Part shown: piece after piece, positions 51,699 through 62,803 of the stretch
Layout: each line of letters begins with the position of its first letter
Position numbering within the stretch: position 1 is the stretch's first letter
DNA from: JAEUOS01 sp965279115
GTDB lineage: Bacteria > Pseudomonadota > Gammaproteobacteria > Burkholderiales > JAEUOS01
Reading direction: 5' to 3'
Assembly (NCBI GenBank): GCA_965279115.1
Contig: OZ257137.1
Coordinates: 1,178,001-1,242,000 of the forward strand
DNA length: 64,000 nt
Notes under the pieces: generated by a model
The model's input: only the letters and a program-made list of their open reading frames with translations
What the model was told of the DNA's origin: nothing
The model's database searches: none
Program-made: the position numbers and the translations under genes

Positions 51699-52843
51699 GG
51701 CGCGATCAGCGCGCGTATCGATGCGGCGGACGCCAGCGCCTCGGTCAGCGTGGTGCCCAGCACCGTGACATGGCCCATCTTGCGCCCGGGCCGCGCCTGC
51801 GACTTGCCGTACAGGTGCAGCTTGGCGCTGCCATGGCCGAGCAGTTGCTCCCAGTGCGGTGGCTCCCCGGCATGCGACCCGCGCCACGATTCACCCAGGA
51901 TATTGAGCATCACCGCCGGCGTGTGTTGCCGCGTATCGCCCAGCGGCAGGCCGGCCAGCACGCGCACCTGCTGCTCGAACTGGCTGGTCACGCAGGCATC
52001 GATGGTGTAGTGGCCGCTGTTGTGCGGACGTGGCGCGATCTCGTTGACCAGAATGTTGCCGTCATCCAGCACGAAGAACTCGACACACAACACGCCCACA
52101 TAGTCGAGCGCTGCGGCAATCCGCAATGCGTTCGAGCGCGCCACTTCGGCCAGCTGGTCGCCGATGCGCGCCGGCACCACGCTTGTGTCGAGGATGCCGC
52201 CCTTGTGCTCATTCTCGGCGACCGGGAACACCGCCACACTGGCCTCGCGGGTGCGCGCCACCACCACCGAGATTTCGGTCTTCAACTGCAGGCGCTTTTC
52301 CAGCACGCAGGGCACCTCGCCGAATTCGGCAAATGCCGCGCGCGCCTCTTCGGCGGAGGCCACGCGCGCCTGCCCCTTGCCGTCGTAGCCCAGGCGCGCC
52401 ACCTTGAGGATGCCGGGGAACAGCGACGCGTTCGGGGCGTCGAGGTCGGAGGCGTTGCGCACCACCAGGTGCGGCGCGACCGAAACGCCGGTGGATTCGA
52501 TGAACTGCTTTTCGCGGATACGGTCCTGGGCGATGGCCACGCTGGCCGCCATCGGGCTGACCAGGCAATGCCCGGCGAGAAATTCCAGTGCCTTGGCCGG
52601 CACGTTCTCGAATTCGGTGGTCACTCCCTTGCACAGGCGCGAGAGTTCCTCCAGCCCCTGCGGGTCGAGGTAGTCGCGGCGGATGTGCAGGTCAGCCACA
52701 GTGCCGGCCGGGCTCTCCGCGCCGGGGTCGAGTACGGCCACCCGGTAGCCCATGCTTTGCGCGGCCATGCAGAACATGCGGCCCAGCTGGCCACCGCCCA
52801 GCAAACCGAGCCAGGCGCCCGGCGGTATGATCGGATAGGACAT
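51695..52843 (-). CDS. purK: 5-(carboxyamino)imidazole ribonucleotide synthase (PurK)
   Basis: 382 residues. ATP-grasp: IPPGAWLGLLGGGQLGRMFCMAAQSMGYRVAVLD, EFENVPAKALEF, FVLDDGNILVNEIAPRPHNSGH (metal/phosphate loop) and FEQQVRVLAGLPLGDT. It carboxylates AIR using ATP and bicarbonate. Follows purE by 16 bases; overlaps the sua5 start. Confidence 0.95.
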   Translation of the reverse strand: MSYPIIPPGAWLGLLGGGQLGRMFCMAAQSMGYRVAVLDPGAESPAGTVADLHIRRDYLDPQGLEELSRLCKGVTTEFENVPAKALEFLAGHCLVSPMAASVAIAQDRIREKQFIESTGVSVAPHLVVRNASDLDAPNASLFPGILKVARLGYDGKGQARVASAEEARAAFAEFGEVPCVLEKRLQLKTEISVVVARTREASVAVFPVAENEHKGGILDTSVVPARIGDQLAEVARSNALRIAAALDYVGVLCVEFFVLDDGNILVNEIAPRPHNSGHYTIDACVTSQFEQQVRVLAGLPLGDTRQHTPAVMLNILGESWRGSHAGEPPHWEQLLGHGSAKLHLYGKSQARPGRKMGHVTVLGTTLTEALASAASIRALIAP

Positions 52844-52859
52844 CGGGCGTCCGCTACGT

Positions 52860-53393
52860 CTACTTCGCCGGCGGCAGCGTCATGTCGCGTGCCGCCTGGT
52901 TCTGGCGCTTGCGAAACGCTTCCAGTTTGCGCGCCAGGGCCGCATCGCCGCGCGCCAGCATGGCCACGGCAAACAGGGCGGCATTGGCGGCGCCCGCCTC
53001 GCCAATGGCGAAGGTGGCCACCGGCACACCCTTGGGCATCTGCACGATGGAATACAGCGAATCCAGTCCCGCGAGGTGGCGTGACGGCACCGGCACACCC
53101 AGCACCGGCACGATGGTCTTGGCGGCGATCATGCCCGGCAGGTGCGCCGCACCACCAGCCCCGGCGATGATGGCCGACAGGCCGCGCTTCGCCGCCGCTT
53201 CGGCATAGGTGAACATTTCGTCCGGCATGCGATGCGCGGAAAGCACCTGGAACTCGTGCGGCACGCCGAACTCGGCGAGGATCTTCACCGCCGCCTCCAT
53301 CACCGGCCAGTCGCTCGAGCTGCCCATCACCACGCCGACCTGTGCCCTGGGCTGCTTTTTGGGCGCAGGACGTTTTGCCGAAGCCTCGCTCAT
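52860..53393 (-). CDS. purE: N5-CAIR mutase (PurE)
   Basis: 177 residues. Class I PurE signature VGVVMGSSSDWPVMEAAVKILAEFGV and SAHRMPDEMFTYAEAAAKRGL, IIAGAGGAAHLPGMIAAKT, PVLGVPVPSRHLAGLDSLYSIVQMPKGVPVATFAIG. Converts N5-CAIR to CAIR after PurK. ATGA overlap with the purC stop. Confidence 0.96.
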   Translation of the reverse strand: MSEASAKRPAPKKQPRAQVGVVMGSSSDWPVMEAAVKILAEFGVPHEFQVLSAHRMPDEMFTYAEAAAKRGLSAIIAGAGGAAHLPGMIAAKTIVPVLGVPVPSRHLAGLDSLYSIVQMPKGVPVATFAIGEAGAANAALFAVAMLARGDAALARKLEAFRKRQNQAARDMTLPPAK

Positions 53394-54283
53394 GGACGCA
53401 GTTCCTCGCCGGTGAGCCGGGTCAGCGCTTCGCGGTACTTGGCCGCGGTGCGTTCGATGACTTCGGCAGGTAGCGGCGGCGGCGGCGGCTTCTTGTTCCA
53501 GGTAAGGGTTTCCAGATAGTCGCGCACGAACTGTTTGTCGAACGAGGGCGGGCTGATGCCCACTTGGTACTGGTCGACCGGCCAGAACCGCGAGGAGTCG
53601 GCGGTGAGCGCCTCGTCCATCAGCGTGAGGGCCCCGTCGGTGTCGAGGCCGAATTCGAACTTGGTGTCGGCGATGATGATGCCGCGGGTGGCCGCATAGC
53701 GGGCCGCTTCCTCGTAGAGGCGGATGCTGATCTCGCGCACCCGATTGGCCAGGTCCGCGCCGATCAGCTTGACCACATGATCGAACGAGACGTTCTCGTC
53801 ATGCTCGCCGAGTTCGGCCTTGCTGGCGGGCGTGAAGATCGGCTCGGCGAGCTTTTGCGCCTGCTGCATGCCGGCCGGCAACGCGATGCCGCAGATGCTG
53901 CCGGTGGCTTGGTAGTCCTTCCAGCCCGAGCCGATGATGTAGCCACGCACCACCGCCTCGACCGCCAGCGGCTTGAGCCGCTTGGCCACCACCGCGCGGC
54001 CGGCGACCTGCGCGACCTCCGATGCCGCTACCACGCTTTCCGGCGCTATCCCCGTCAGGTGATTGGGCACGATGTGCCCGAGGCGGGCGAACCAGAAATT
54101 GGCCATCTGGTTCAGCACCCGCCCCTTGGCGGGGATCGGTTCGGCCATCACCACGTCGAACGCCGACAGGCGGTCGGTGGTGACCATCAGGAGCTTGTCG
54201 TCGCCCACGGCATAGGTGTCGCGCACCTTGCCGCGGTAAACGAAGGGCAGGCTCTTGATGGACGATTCGTAGAGGGCGGTCAC
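53390..54283 (-). CDS. purC: Phosphoribosylaminoimidazole-succinocarboxamide synthase (PurC)
   Basis: 297 residues, the eukaryote-like longer form. YRGKVRDTYAVGDDKLLMVTTDRLSAFDVVMAEPIP, VAKRLKPLAVEAVVRGYIIGSGWKDY, IIIADTKFEFGLDTDGALTLMDEALTADSSRFWP. Ligates aspartate to CAIR. Follows fba by 15 bases, so purine synthesis depends partly on the glycolytic transcript. Confidence 0.96.
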   Translation of the reverse strand: MTALYESSIKSLPFVYRGKVRDTYAVGDDKLLMVTTDRLSAFDVVMAEPIPAKGRVLNQMANFWFARLGHIVPNHLTGIAPESVVAASEVAQVAGRAVVAKRLKPLAVEAVVRGYIIGSGWKDYQATGSICGIALPAGMQQAQKLAEPIFTPASKAELGEHDENVSFDHVVKLIGADLANRVREISIRLYEEAARYAATRGIIIADTKFEFGLDTDGALTLMDEALTADSSRFWPVDQYQVGISPPSFDKQFVRDYLETLTWNKKPPPPPLPAEVIERTAAKYREALTRLTGEELRP

Positions 54284-54298
54284 GTCGCGGTTTCGCCC

Positions 54299-55363
54299 TT
54301 AGTTGACGACCTGCGAGAGCTTGCCCGACGCATACGCGGCGGCAATGTCGGACAGCGGGACCGGCTTGATCTTCGATGCCTGTCCGGCACAGCCGAACTG
54401 CTCGTAGCGTTCCTTGCAGATCGCCTTGGCGGCGGCGCGCGCGGGCTTCAAGTAATCGCGCGGGTCGAAGTGGCTCTTGTTCTCGTTCATGAACTTGCGG
54501 ATGGCGCCGGTCATGGCCAGACGGATGTCGGTGTCGATGTTGACCTTGCGCACGCCGTTCTTGATGCCTTCCTGGATTTCCTCGACGGGCACGCCGTAGG
54601 TTTCCTTCATCTCGCCGCCGTTGGCGCGGATGATGGCCAGCAGGTCCTGCGGCACAGAAGAAGAACCATGCATCACTAGATGGGTGTTGGGAATGCGCTT
54701 GTGGATTTCCTTGATGCGCTCGATGGCCAGGATGTCGCCGGTGGGCTTGCGCGAGAACTTGTAGGCGCCGTGCGAGGTGCCGATGGCGATCGCCAGAGCG
54801 TCGATCTGGGTCTTCTTGACGAAGTCCGCCGCCTGGTCCGGGTCGGTCAACAACTGGTCGCGGGTCATGGTGGCGTCGGTGCCGTGGCCGTCTTCCTTGT
54901 CGCCCTTCATGGTCTCGAGCGAGCCCAGGCAGCCCAGTTCTCCCTCGACGGTGATGCCCAGCTTGTGCGCCATGCCGACCACCTTTTCGGTGACATCGAC
55001 GTTGTATTCGTACTCGGCGATGGTCTTGCCGTCGGACATCAGCGAGCCGTCCATCATCACCGAGGAGAATCCCAGCTTGATGGCGCCTTCACATACCGCC
55101 GGCGACTGGCCATGGTCCTGGTGCATCACCACCGGGATATGCGGGTAGGTGTCGACCGCAGCCTGGATCAGGTACTTGAGGAAGGTTTCGCCGGCATACT
55201 TGCGAGCGCCGGCCGAGGCCTGCATGATCACCGGCGAGTCGGTCTCGGCGGCGGCTTCCATGATGGCCTGGACCTGTTCCAGGTTGTTGACGTTGAAGGC
55301 GGGCAGACCGTAGCCGTTTTCGGCGGCATGGTCGAGAAGCTGGCGCATCGAGACGAGTGGCAT
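54299..55363 (-). CDS. fba: Class II fructose-bisphosphate aldolase (Calvin subtype)
   Basis: 354 residues. Zinc site His in PVVMHQDHGQSP; GYGLPAFNVNNLEQVQAIMEAA; catalytic region GFSSVMMDGS and VNIDTDIRLAMTGAIR. Ends KPVPLSDIAAAYASGKLSQVVN. Cleaves or forms fructose-1,6-bisphosphate. Sits between pyk and purC; AGGAGA precedes the ATG. Confidence 0.96.
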   Translation of the reverse strand: MPLVSMRQLLDHAAENGYGLPAFNVNNLEQVQAIMEAAAETDSPVIMQASAGARKYAGETFLKYLIQAAVDTYPHIPVVMHQDHGQSPAVCEGAIKLGFSSVMMDGSLMSDGKTIAEYEYNVDVTEKVVGMAHKLGITVEGELGCLGSLETMKGDKEDGHGTDATMTRDQLLTDPDQAADFVKKTQIDALAIAIGTSHGAYKFSRKPTGDILAIERIKEIHKRIPNTHLVMHGSSSVPQDLLAIIRANGGEMKETYGVPVEEIQEGIKNGVRKVNIDTDIRLAMTGAIRKFMNENKSHFDPRDYLKPARAAAKAICKERYEQFGCAGQASKIKPVPLSDIAAAYASGKLSQVVN

Positions 55364-55429
55364 GGAATCTCCTGGGTTTGCGGGGAGGAAAAAAACAATT
55401 TTAAGGGAGGCACGTGGCGCGCAAGCCCG

Positions 55430-56860
55430 TCAATGCTCGCCGACGCGGACGATCTTGAGGGTGTTGGTGCCGCCGGACTTGCCGATCGGCTCTCCGATGG
55501 TGATGACGATCAGGTCACCTTTGGCGATCACACCTTCGGCGAGCAGGAAGGCTTCTGAATCGGCCAAAAGGCGGTCGCGATCCAGCGAGTCCATCGGCAT
55601 CATGAAAACGCGCGTGTCGCGGAACAGCGCGAGCTTGCTGTAGGTACCCGCCTCCGGGGTCAATGCATAAATGGGCACGCCGGAATTGAGGCGGCTCATC
55701 CACAGCGCGGTAGAGCCGGATTGCGTCAGGGCAACGATGGCCTTGACCTTGAGGTGATGCGCGGTGAAGAGTGCCGCCATCGCGATGGACTGGTCGATGC
55801 GCGTGAACACGCGGTTAAGAAAGTCCTGGTCGAGCTTGACCTCGGTATCCATCGATTTGTCGGTCTCGACGCAGATGCGGTGCATCGCGTCGACCGCTTC
55901 GACCGGGAATTTCCCCGACGCCGATTCGGCCGACAACATGACCGCGTCGGTGCCGTCGAGCACCGCGTTGGCCACGTCGCTCACCTCGGCGCGGGTGGGC
56001 ACAGGCGAGGTGATCATGGACTCCATCATCTGGGTGGCGGTGATCGAGAGCTTGTTCATCTCGCGTGCCATGCGGATCATGCGCTTCTGCAGCGCCGGCA
56101 CCGCGGCATCGCCCACTTCCACAGCAAGGTCGCCGCGCGCAACCATGATGCCGTCGGAGGCCTTGAGGATCTCCTCCAGCGCGGGAATCGCCTCGGCGCG
56201 CTCGATCTTGGCGATGAGCAGTGACTTGCCGCCACGCGCGCGCATGAGTTCGCGCGCCATGTACATGTCGGAACCGGATTTCGGAAACGATACCGCCAGG
56301 TAATCGGCTCCCAGCGCCACCGAGGTATTGATGTCCTCGATGTCCTTGGCCGTGAGCGGGGGCGCCGTGAGGCCGCCGCCCTGCTTGTTGATGCCCTTGT
56401 TGTTCGACAGCACGCCACCCACCTTGACGGTGGTCATCACGCGATTGCCGGACACCTTGTCGATCGTGAGCACGATCTTGCCGTCGTCAAGCAGGAGCAC
56501 GTCGCCGACCTTCACGTCGTGCGGCAGTTCCTTGTAGTCGATGCCGACCACGTCGATGTTGCCCAGTTCGCAACCTGCGTCCAGAACGAAGGCCGCTCCC
56601 TTTTCCAGCTGAACCTTGCCTTCGGCGAATTTGCCGACGCGGATCTTGGGGCCCTGCAAGTCCGCCAGGATGGCCACCGCGCGCTTGTGCTCGGCGGCGA
56701 TCTTGCGCACCAGGGTGGCGCGGTCGATGTGGTCCTGTGCCGTGCCATGCGAAAAGTTGAGGCGCACGACATCGACGCCGGCGGCGATCAGTCGCCCCAG
56801 GGTTTCCGCGTCGCTTGAAGCGGGGCCGAGCGTGGCTACGATCTTGGTGCTGCGTGGCAT
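55430..56860 (-). CDS. pyk: Pyruvate kinase
   Basis: 476 residues, ATG at 56860 (MPRSTKIVATLGPASSDAETL). Substrate/K+ loop LNFSHGT, ADLQGPKIRVGKF; catalytic region VARGDLAVEVG and TATQMMESMITSPVPTRAEVSDVANAVLDGTDAVMLSAESASGKFP read through. C-terminal domain intact. Converts PEP to pyruvate. Fifty bases behind pgk in the minus-strand central-carbon run. Confidence 0.96.
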   Translation of the reverse strand: MPRSTKIVATLGPASSDAETLGRLIAAGVDVVRLNFSHGTAQDHIDRATLVRKIAAEHKRAVAILADLQGPKIRVGKFAEGKVQLEKGAAFVLDAGCELGNIDVVGIDYKELPHDVKVGDVLLLDDGKIVLTIDKVSGNRVMTTVKVGGVLSNNKGINKQGGGLTAPPLTAKDIEDINTSVALGADYLAVSFPKSGSDMYMARELMRARGGKSLLIAKIERAEAIPALEEILKASDGIMVARGDLAVEVGDAAVPALQKRMIRMAREMNKLSITATQMMESMITSPVPTRAEVSDVANAVLDGTDAVMLSAESASGKFPVEAVDAMHRICVETDKSMDTEVKLDQDFLNRVFTRIDQSIAMAALFTAHHLKVKAIVALTQSGSTALWMSRLNSGVPIYALTPEAGTYSKLALFRDTRVFMMPMDSLDRDRLLADSEAFLLAEGVIAKGDLIVITIGEPIGKSGGTNTLKIVRVGEH

Positions 56861-56910
56861 GAAGTTTCCTTGTTGTCGAATCGTGGATGCGGGCGCCCGC
56901 TCCGGGCCGT

Positions 56911-58086
<1,176 letters not shown>

Positions 58087-58100
58087 GTCTTGCACCGCTG

Positions 58101-58137
58101 AAAAAAAGGGGCGCCTCAATGACGAATGAGGCGCCCC
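58101..58137 (-). terminator. Rho-independent terminator between gap and pgk
   Basis: GGGGCGCCTCA and TGAGGCGCCCC pair perfectly over 11 bp with an 8-base loop; on the minus strand seven T follow. It begins 20 bases after the gap stop and its T-run ends 14 bases before the pgk start codon. Confidence 0.9.
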
Positions 58138-58156
58138 GGGTCTGAAACGTGGAGCC

Positions 58157-59170
58157 TTACTTCGCGCTCATCAGCGCGACGGTGGTATCGAGCATGCGAT
58201 TGGAGAATCCCCACTCGTTGTCGTACCAGGACCCGACCTTGACCAGCGTGCCCTCGGCCACCTTGGTGAGCGAGGCGTCGAAGGTCGACGAGGCCGGGTT
58301 GTGGTTGAAGTCGGACGACACCAGCGGCTCGGTGGTGTAGTCGAGGATGCCCTTGAGCGATCCGTTGGCCGCCTCGCGCATGATGGTGTTGACTTCCTCG
58401 ACCGAGGTCGGGCGGCGCGCAGTGAAGGTGAGGTCGACGATGGAGACGTTGATGGTCGGCACGCGGATGGCGTAGCCGTCGAGCTTGCCGTTCAATTCCG
58501 GCAGCACCAGGCCCACGGCGGCGGCGGCGCCGGTCTTGGTGGGGATCATGTTCTGCGAAGCCGAGCGCGCGCGGCGCAGGTCCTCGTGGTACACGTCGGT
58601 CAGCACCTGATCGTTGGTGTAGGCGTGCACGGTGGTCATCAGGCCGGCGACGATGCCGAGCTTGTCGTGCAGGGGCTTGACCAGCGGCGCCAGGCAGTTG
58701 GTGGTGCATGACGCGTTGGAAATGACCGTGTGCGAAGCCTTGAGCACGCCCTGGTTGACGCCAAACACGATGGTGGCATCGACATCCTTGCCGCCGGGGG
58801 CGGAGATGATCACCTTCTTGGCGCCGCCGGCGATATGCGCCGAGGCTTTTTCCTTGCTGGTGAAGAATCCGGTGCACTCCAGCACCACGTCCACGCCCAG
58901 TTCGCCCCACGGCAGTTTGGCCGGGTCACGGTTGGCCAGCACCTTGATCTTGTCACCATTGACGACCATGTATTCGCCGTCGATACCGACGGTGCCCGGG
59001 AACTTGCCGTGGGCGGTGTCGTATTTGGTGAGATGCACGTTGGTCTTGACGTCGCCGAGATCATTGATCGCGACGATCTGGATGTCGTGCTTCTTGCCGC
59101 CTTCGTAGTGGGCGCGGAGGATGTTGCGCCCGATGCGGCCATAGCCGTTGATCGCTACCTTGATGGTCAT
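58157..59170 (-). CDS. gap: Glyceraldehyde-3-phosphate dehydrogenase, type I
   Basis: 337 residues. KVAINGYGRIGRNILRAH, active Cys in ISNASCTTNCLAPLVKPL, and later YDNEWGFSNRMLDT. NAD-type. ATG at 59170 follows GAGCAGGCA. It lies 87 bases behind tkt and is closed by a strong terminator. Confidence 0.97.
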   Translation of the reverse strand: MTIKVAINGYGRIGRNILRAHYEGGKKHDIQIVAINDLGDVKTNVHLTKYDTAHGKFPGTVGIDGEYMVVNGDKIKVLANRDPAKLPWGELGVDVVLECTGFFTSKEKASAHIAGGAKKVIISAPGGKDVDATIVFGVNQGVLKASHTVISNASCTTNCLAPLVKPLHDKLGIVAGLMTTVHAYTNDQVLTDVYHEDLRRARSASQNMIPTKTGAAAAVGLVLPELNGKLDGYAIRVPTINVSIVDLTFTARRPTSVEEVNTIMREAANGSLKGILDYTTEPLVSSDFNHNPASSTFDASLTKVAEGTLVKVGSWYDNEWGFSNRMLDTTVALMSAK

Positions 59171-59257
59171 TGCCTGCTCCGTGTCAGATCAGAAAAAGTG
59201 CCGCGTGGTTGCGCAGCCGGAAATGCTCCCCACAGCCCCGCGCTGGCGGCCGTGAAG

Positions 59258-61264
59258 CTAGATCACGCTTTTCACGGCCTGCGCGACATTTTCGGCCGTG
59301 AACCCGAAAAACTTGAACAAATCCTTGAAAGGCGCCGATTCGCCAAAACGGTCGATGCCGATCACCTTGCCTTCCAGCCCCACATACTTCCACCAGAAAT
59401 CGGTGACGCCGGCCTCCACCGCGACCCGCGGCACGCCGCGCGGCAACACCATCTCCCGATAGGCCGCATCCTGGGCGTCGAATACCTGGGTGCAGGGCAT
59501 GGAGACCACGCGTACCTGAACACCTTCGGACGCAAGCAATTCCCGCGCCTTGGTGGCCAGTTCCACTTCGGAACCGGTGGCGATGATGATGGCGGCAGGC
59601 TTGTCGGCGTCGGCCAGCACATAGCCGCCGCGGGCGATATTGGCGATGGCAGCCGTCGCTCGCGCCTGGAACTGCGAATTCTGGCGGGTGAAGATCAGGC
59701 AGGCAGGCCCGTCTCGGCGCTCCACAGCCTTGGTCCAGGCCACGGCGGATTCGACGGTATCGCAGGGGCGCCAGACATGCATGCCGGGGATCAGACGCAG
59801 GCTCGACACATGCTCGACCGGCTGGTGGGTCGGGCCGTCCTCGCCCACGCCGATGGAGTCATGGGTGAAGACGAAGATGTTGCGCAGCTTCATCAACGAC
59901 GCCATGCGCAGGGCATTGCGCGAATAGTCGGCGAAGGTGAGGAAGGTGCCGGTTTCCGGAATGAAGCCGCCATGCAGGCTCATGCCGTTGGTAATGGCCG
60001 CCATGGCAAATTCGCGCACACCGAAATTGACGATGTTGCCGGCCAGTTTGCCGTCCGCGCCACGCGCGACCACCTGGCTACCGGGCCAGTTGGTGAACAC
60101 GCTGCCCATCAGGTCGGCGGAGCCGCCGATGAGTTCCGGCAGCACCGGCGCGATGCCGGCGATGGCGCCCTGCGAAGCCTTGCGGGTGGCCACCGTCTCG
60201 GCCTTGGCGTTGACGCTCTCGATCAGGGCGGCGACCGTCGTGTTCCAGCTGGCGGGCAGGTCGCCGGCCATGCGGCGACAGAATTCGGCGGCCAGGTCGG
60301 GATGGGCCTTGGTATAGGCGGCGAACTTCTCGTTCCAGTCCTTTTCCAGCAGGGCGCCACATTCGCGCGCGTTCCAGCCGGCGTACACCTCGGGCGGGAT
60401 GACAAAGGGCTCGTGGTTCCAGCCCAGCGCGGCACGGGTGGCAGCAATTTCTTCCTTGCCGAGCGCCTCGCCATGCGCCTTGGCGGTGCCGGCGCGGGTC
60501 GGCGCGCCCTTGCCGATGACGGTCTTGCAGCAGATCAGGGTCGGGCGCTTCGTTTCCGCCTTGGCGGCCGCAATCGCCGTATCCACGGCGTCGGCGTCAT
60601 GGCCGTCCACATTCGGGATCACATGCCAGCCATAGGCCTCGAAGCGCTTGGGCGTGTCATCGGTGAACCAGCCGGCGGTCTTGCCGTCGATGGAAATACC
60701 ATTGTCGTCGTACAGGGCGATCAGCTTGGACAAGCCCCAGGTACCGGCCAGCGAGCAGGCTTCGTGGGAAATGCCTTCCATCAGGCAACCGTCGCCCAGG
60801 AACACATAGGTATGGTGGTTGACGATGTCGTGGCCGGGGCGATTGAAGGCCGTGGCCATCAGTTCCTCGGCCAGCGCCATGCCCACCGCGTTGGTGATGC
60901 CCTGGCCGAGCGGCCCGGTGGTGGTTTCCACGCCCGGTGTCATGCCGTACTCGGGATGGCCGGGTGTTTTGGAGTGCAACTGGCGGAACTTCTTCAGTTC
61001 CTCGACAGGCAGGTCGTAGCCGGTCAGGTGCAGGAGCGAATACAGCAGCATGGACCCGTGGCCGTTGGACACCACGAAACGATCGCGATCCGCCCACTTC
61101 GGGTTGGCCGGGTTGTGGCGCAGGTGGCGGTTCCACAGTCCCACGGCGATGTCGGCCATGCCCATGGGCATGCCAGGATGGCCGGAATTTGCCTGCTGCA
61201 CGGCATCCATGGTCAGTGCGCGGATGGCGTTGGCCAGTGTTGCTGCGGAAACGGGGGTGGTCAT
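59258..61264 (-). CDS. tkt: Transketolase
   Basis: 668 residues. ANAIRALTMDAVQQANSGHPGMPMGMADIAVGL, TPP motif GDGCLMEGISHEACSLAGT, middle domain FTHDSIGVGEDGPTHQPVEH, and C-terminal region IIATGSEVELA. Pentose phosphate/Calvin enzyme. First gene of the central-carbon run; divergent from speD with 223 bases between. Confidence 0.97.
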   Translation of the reverse strand: MTTPVSAATLANAIRALTMDAVQQANSGHPGMPMGMADIAVGLWNRHLRHNPANPKWADRDRFVVSNGHGSMLLYSLLHLTGYDLPVEELKKFRQLHSKTPGHPEYGMTPGVETTTGPLGQGITNAVGMALAEELMATAFNRPGHDIVNHHTYVFLGDGCLMEGISHEACSLAGTWGLSKLIALYDDNGISIDGKTAGWFTDDTPKRFEAYGWHVIPNVDGHDADAVDTAIAAAKAETKRPTLICCKTVIGKGAPTRAGTAKAHGEALGKEEIAATRAALGWNHEPFVIPPEVYAGWNARECGALLEKDWNEKFAAYTKAHPDLAAEFCRRMAGDLPASWNTTVAALIESVNAKAETVATRKASQGAIAGIAPVLPELIGGSADLMGSVFTNWPGSQVVARGADGKLAGNIVNFGVREFAMAAITNGMSLHGGFIPETGTFLTFADYSRNALRMASLMKLRNIFVFTHDSIGVGEDGPTHQPVEHVSSLRLIPGMHVWRPCDTVESAVAWTKAVERRDGPACLIFTRQNSQFQARATAAIANIARGGYVLADADKPAAIIIATGSEVELATKARELLASEGVQVRVVSMPCTQVFDAQDAAYREMVLPRGVPRVAVEAGVTDFWWKYVGLEGKVIGIDRFGESAPFKDLFKFFGFTAENVAQAVKSVI

Positions 61265-61487
61265 GAGAAGAATTTCAGGAATGGCCGGGCGGACCGAAAG
61301 TACATGTTGCCCTGCGATTCCCCCGCGACGCGTGAAGGCCGGCGAAGAAAGTGCAGGCGGAGAACCTATAATTATACGCTGACGGGATGGCGATCCCGGC
61401 CCTCATGACGCGCCGCAAAAATCGTCGACGCCTTCGCAATCCGCCTTTGCAACCCAACCCCTTTTTCTGCCCCGGAGCCGCTGCCCC

Positions 61488-61853
61488 ATGCAGGGCCTGC
61501 ACCTGACTGGCGACCTGTTCGATTGTGCTTGCGCGCCGCACCGGCTCAAGGATGTGGCCGACCTGCGTGCACATTGCCTGGCGGCAGTGCGCGCTGCCGG
61601 CCTCTCGCCGGTAGCCGACCTGTTCCACGCCTTTCCCGGCAGCGCGGGCGTCACCGGCGTGGTGCTGCTGGCGGAGTCACACATGGCGGTGCATACCTGG
61701 CCGGAAACCATGGGCGTGACGCTCGACATCTATGTGTGCAACTTCGGCGCCGACAATTCCGCCAAGGCCCAGGCGCTGCGCGATGCCATGACTGTGTACT
61801 TTGCGCCTGCAAGGCAGCATCTGCAAACCCTGCAACGTGGAGCGAAGTCGTGA
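61488..61853 (+). CDS. speD: S-adenosylmethionine decarboxylase proenzyme (prokaryotic class 1B)
   Basis: 121 residues. Self-cleavage site is Glu63-Ser64 within LLAESHMAVHTWPE; the Ser becomes the pyruvoyl group. Catalytic Cys expected in VYVCNFG. N-terminal GLHLTGDLFDCACAPHRL is typical. It makes decarboxylated SAM for spermidine. No speE adjacent. Overlaps rsmE (GTGA). Confidence 0.93.
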   Translation: MQGLHLTGDLFDCACAPHRLKDVADLRAHCLAAVRAAGLSPVADLFHAFPGSAGVTGVVLLAESHMAVHTWPETMGVTLDIYVCNFGADNSAKAQALRDAMTVYFAPARQHLQTLQRGAKS

Positions 61854-62587
61854 TTCCCCGCCTGTATTGCCAGGGCGAAATCGCCGTCGGGCAGACGCTG
61901 GCGCTCCCCGACAAGCCCGCCCACCACGCCCGCGATGTGCTGCGCCTGGCCGGCGGCGACGAAATCACACTCCTCAACGGTCTGGGCGGCGAATACCGTG
62001 CGCGCCTGACTGCGGTGACCAAACGCGACGTGGAAGCCCAGGTGCTGGAATTCCGCCAGCGAGAGGCCGAAGCGCCCTACCCGGTGACCATCGCCCAGAG
62101 CCTGGCGGGCGGCGACAAGATGGACTGGGTGGTGGAAAAATCGGTCGAACTCGGTGCCGCGGCGATCGTGCCGCTGGCAGCCACCCGCTCGGTGCTGCGG
62201 CTCAACCCGGAGCGCGCCGCCAAACGCCTGGAACACTGGCGTGCCATTGCGCAAGCGGCTTGCGAGCAATGCGGCCGCAATCGCATTCCCGCGATCGCCC
62301 CCGTAAGCCCCATCGACCACTGGCTGGCCGGCATGCGCGATCAGGATGGGCTCAAACTCATGCTTTCGCCAGTGCATGCGACGCAGTTTTCCAGCCTGCC
62401 GACACCGGTGGTTGGTACGCCCGTTACGCTGTTGATCGGCCCGGAGGCCGGCCTTTCAGATGCCGAAGAGGCGCTGGCCCAATCGGCCGGGTTCCAGCCC
62501 ATCCTGCTCGGGCCGCGTGTCATGCGCACCGAGACCGCGGCGCTGGCCGCGCTGGCGGCGATTCATGCGCGCTGGGGAGATTTCTGA
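61850..62587 (+). CDS. rsmE: 16S rRNA (uracil1498-N3)-methyltransferase (RsmE)
   Basis: 245 residues, GTG start overlapping the speD stop. PUA-like N-terminal domain (IPRLYCQGEIAVGQTLALPDKPAHHARDVLRL read in part), then SPOUT core with EKSVELGAAAIVPL, and the knot LIGPEAGLSDAEE followed by LLGPRVMRTETAALAAL. Methylates U1498 in the ribosomal decoding region with SAM. Confidence 0.94.
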   Translation: MIPRLYCQGEIAVGQTLALPDKPAHHARDVLRLAGGDEITLLNGLGGEYRARLTAVTKRDVEAQVLEFRQREAEAPYPVTIAQSLAGGDKMDWVVEKSVELGAAAIVPLAATRSVLRLNPERAAKRLEHWRAIAQAACEQCGRNRIPAIAPVSPIDHWLAGMRDQDGLKLMLSPVHATQFSSLPTPVVGTPVTLLIGPEAGLSDAEEALAQSAGFQPILLGPRVMRTETAALAALAAIHARWGDF

Positions 62588-62787
62588 GGTCGGGGTCGAT
62601 CACACCATCGTAGCGATGGCGATACACCCTTCTGACGACGCGGCTTGGCGGTCGAAACGGGACACACCTGGGCGGGCAATGCACAGCAGAAGTGCAGGCC
62701 GCAACACTTTCGCCTCGTCGCCGCGCGCCGGCGTGCCAACCGCGCCCCTCCCATGCGGCAGAGACGCCCGAATGCGGCGGCGCGGCA

Positions 62788-62803
62788 TCTGGCATATCAA
62801 TTG
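62788..62803 (+). promoter_or_regulatory. Candidate sigma-54 (RpoN) promoter
   Basis: TGGCATATCAATTGCA fits TGGCAY-N6-TTGCW with GG and GC separated by exactly 10 bases. Transcript start would be near 62815, 69 bases before the binding-protein start. An enhancer-binding site was not identified. Confidence 0.6.

Noticed and set aside
58730..61408. Very long open frame (about 890 codons) on the plus strand
   Set aside because: It is antisense to gap and tkt, which are certain. High GC removes stop codons; the product is Arg/Gly/His-rich with no domain.
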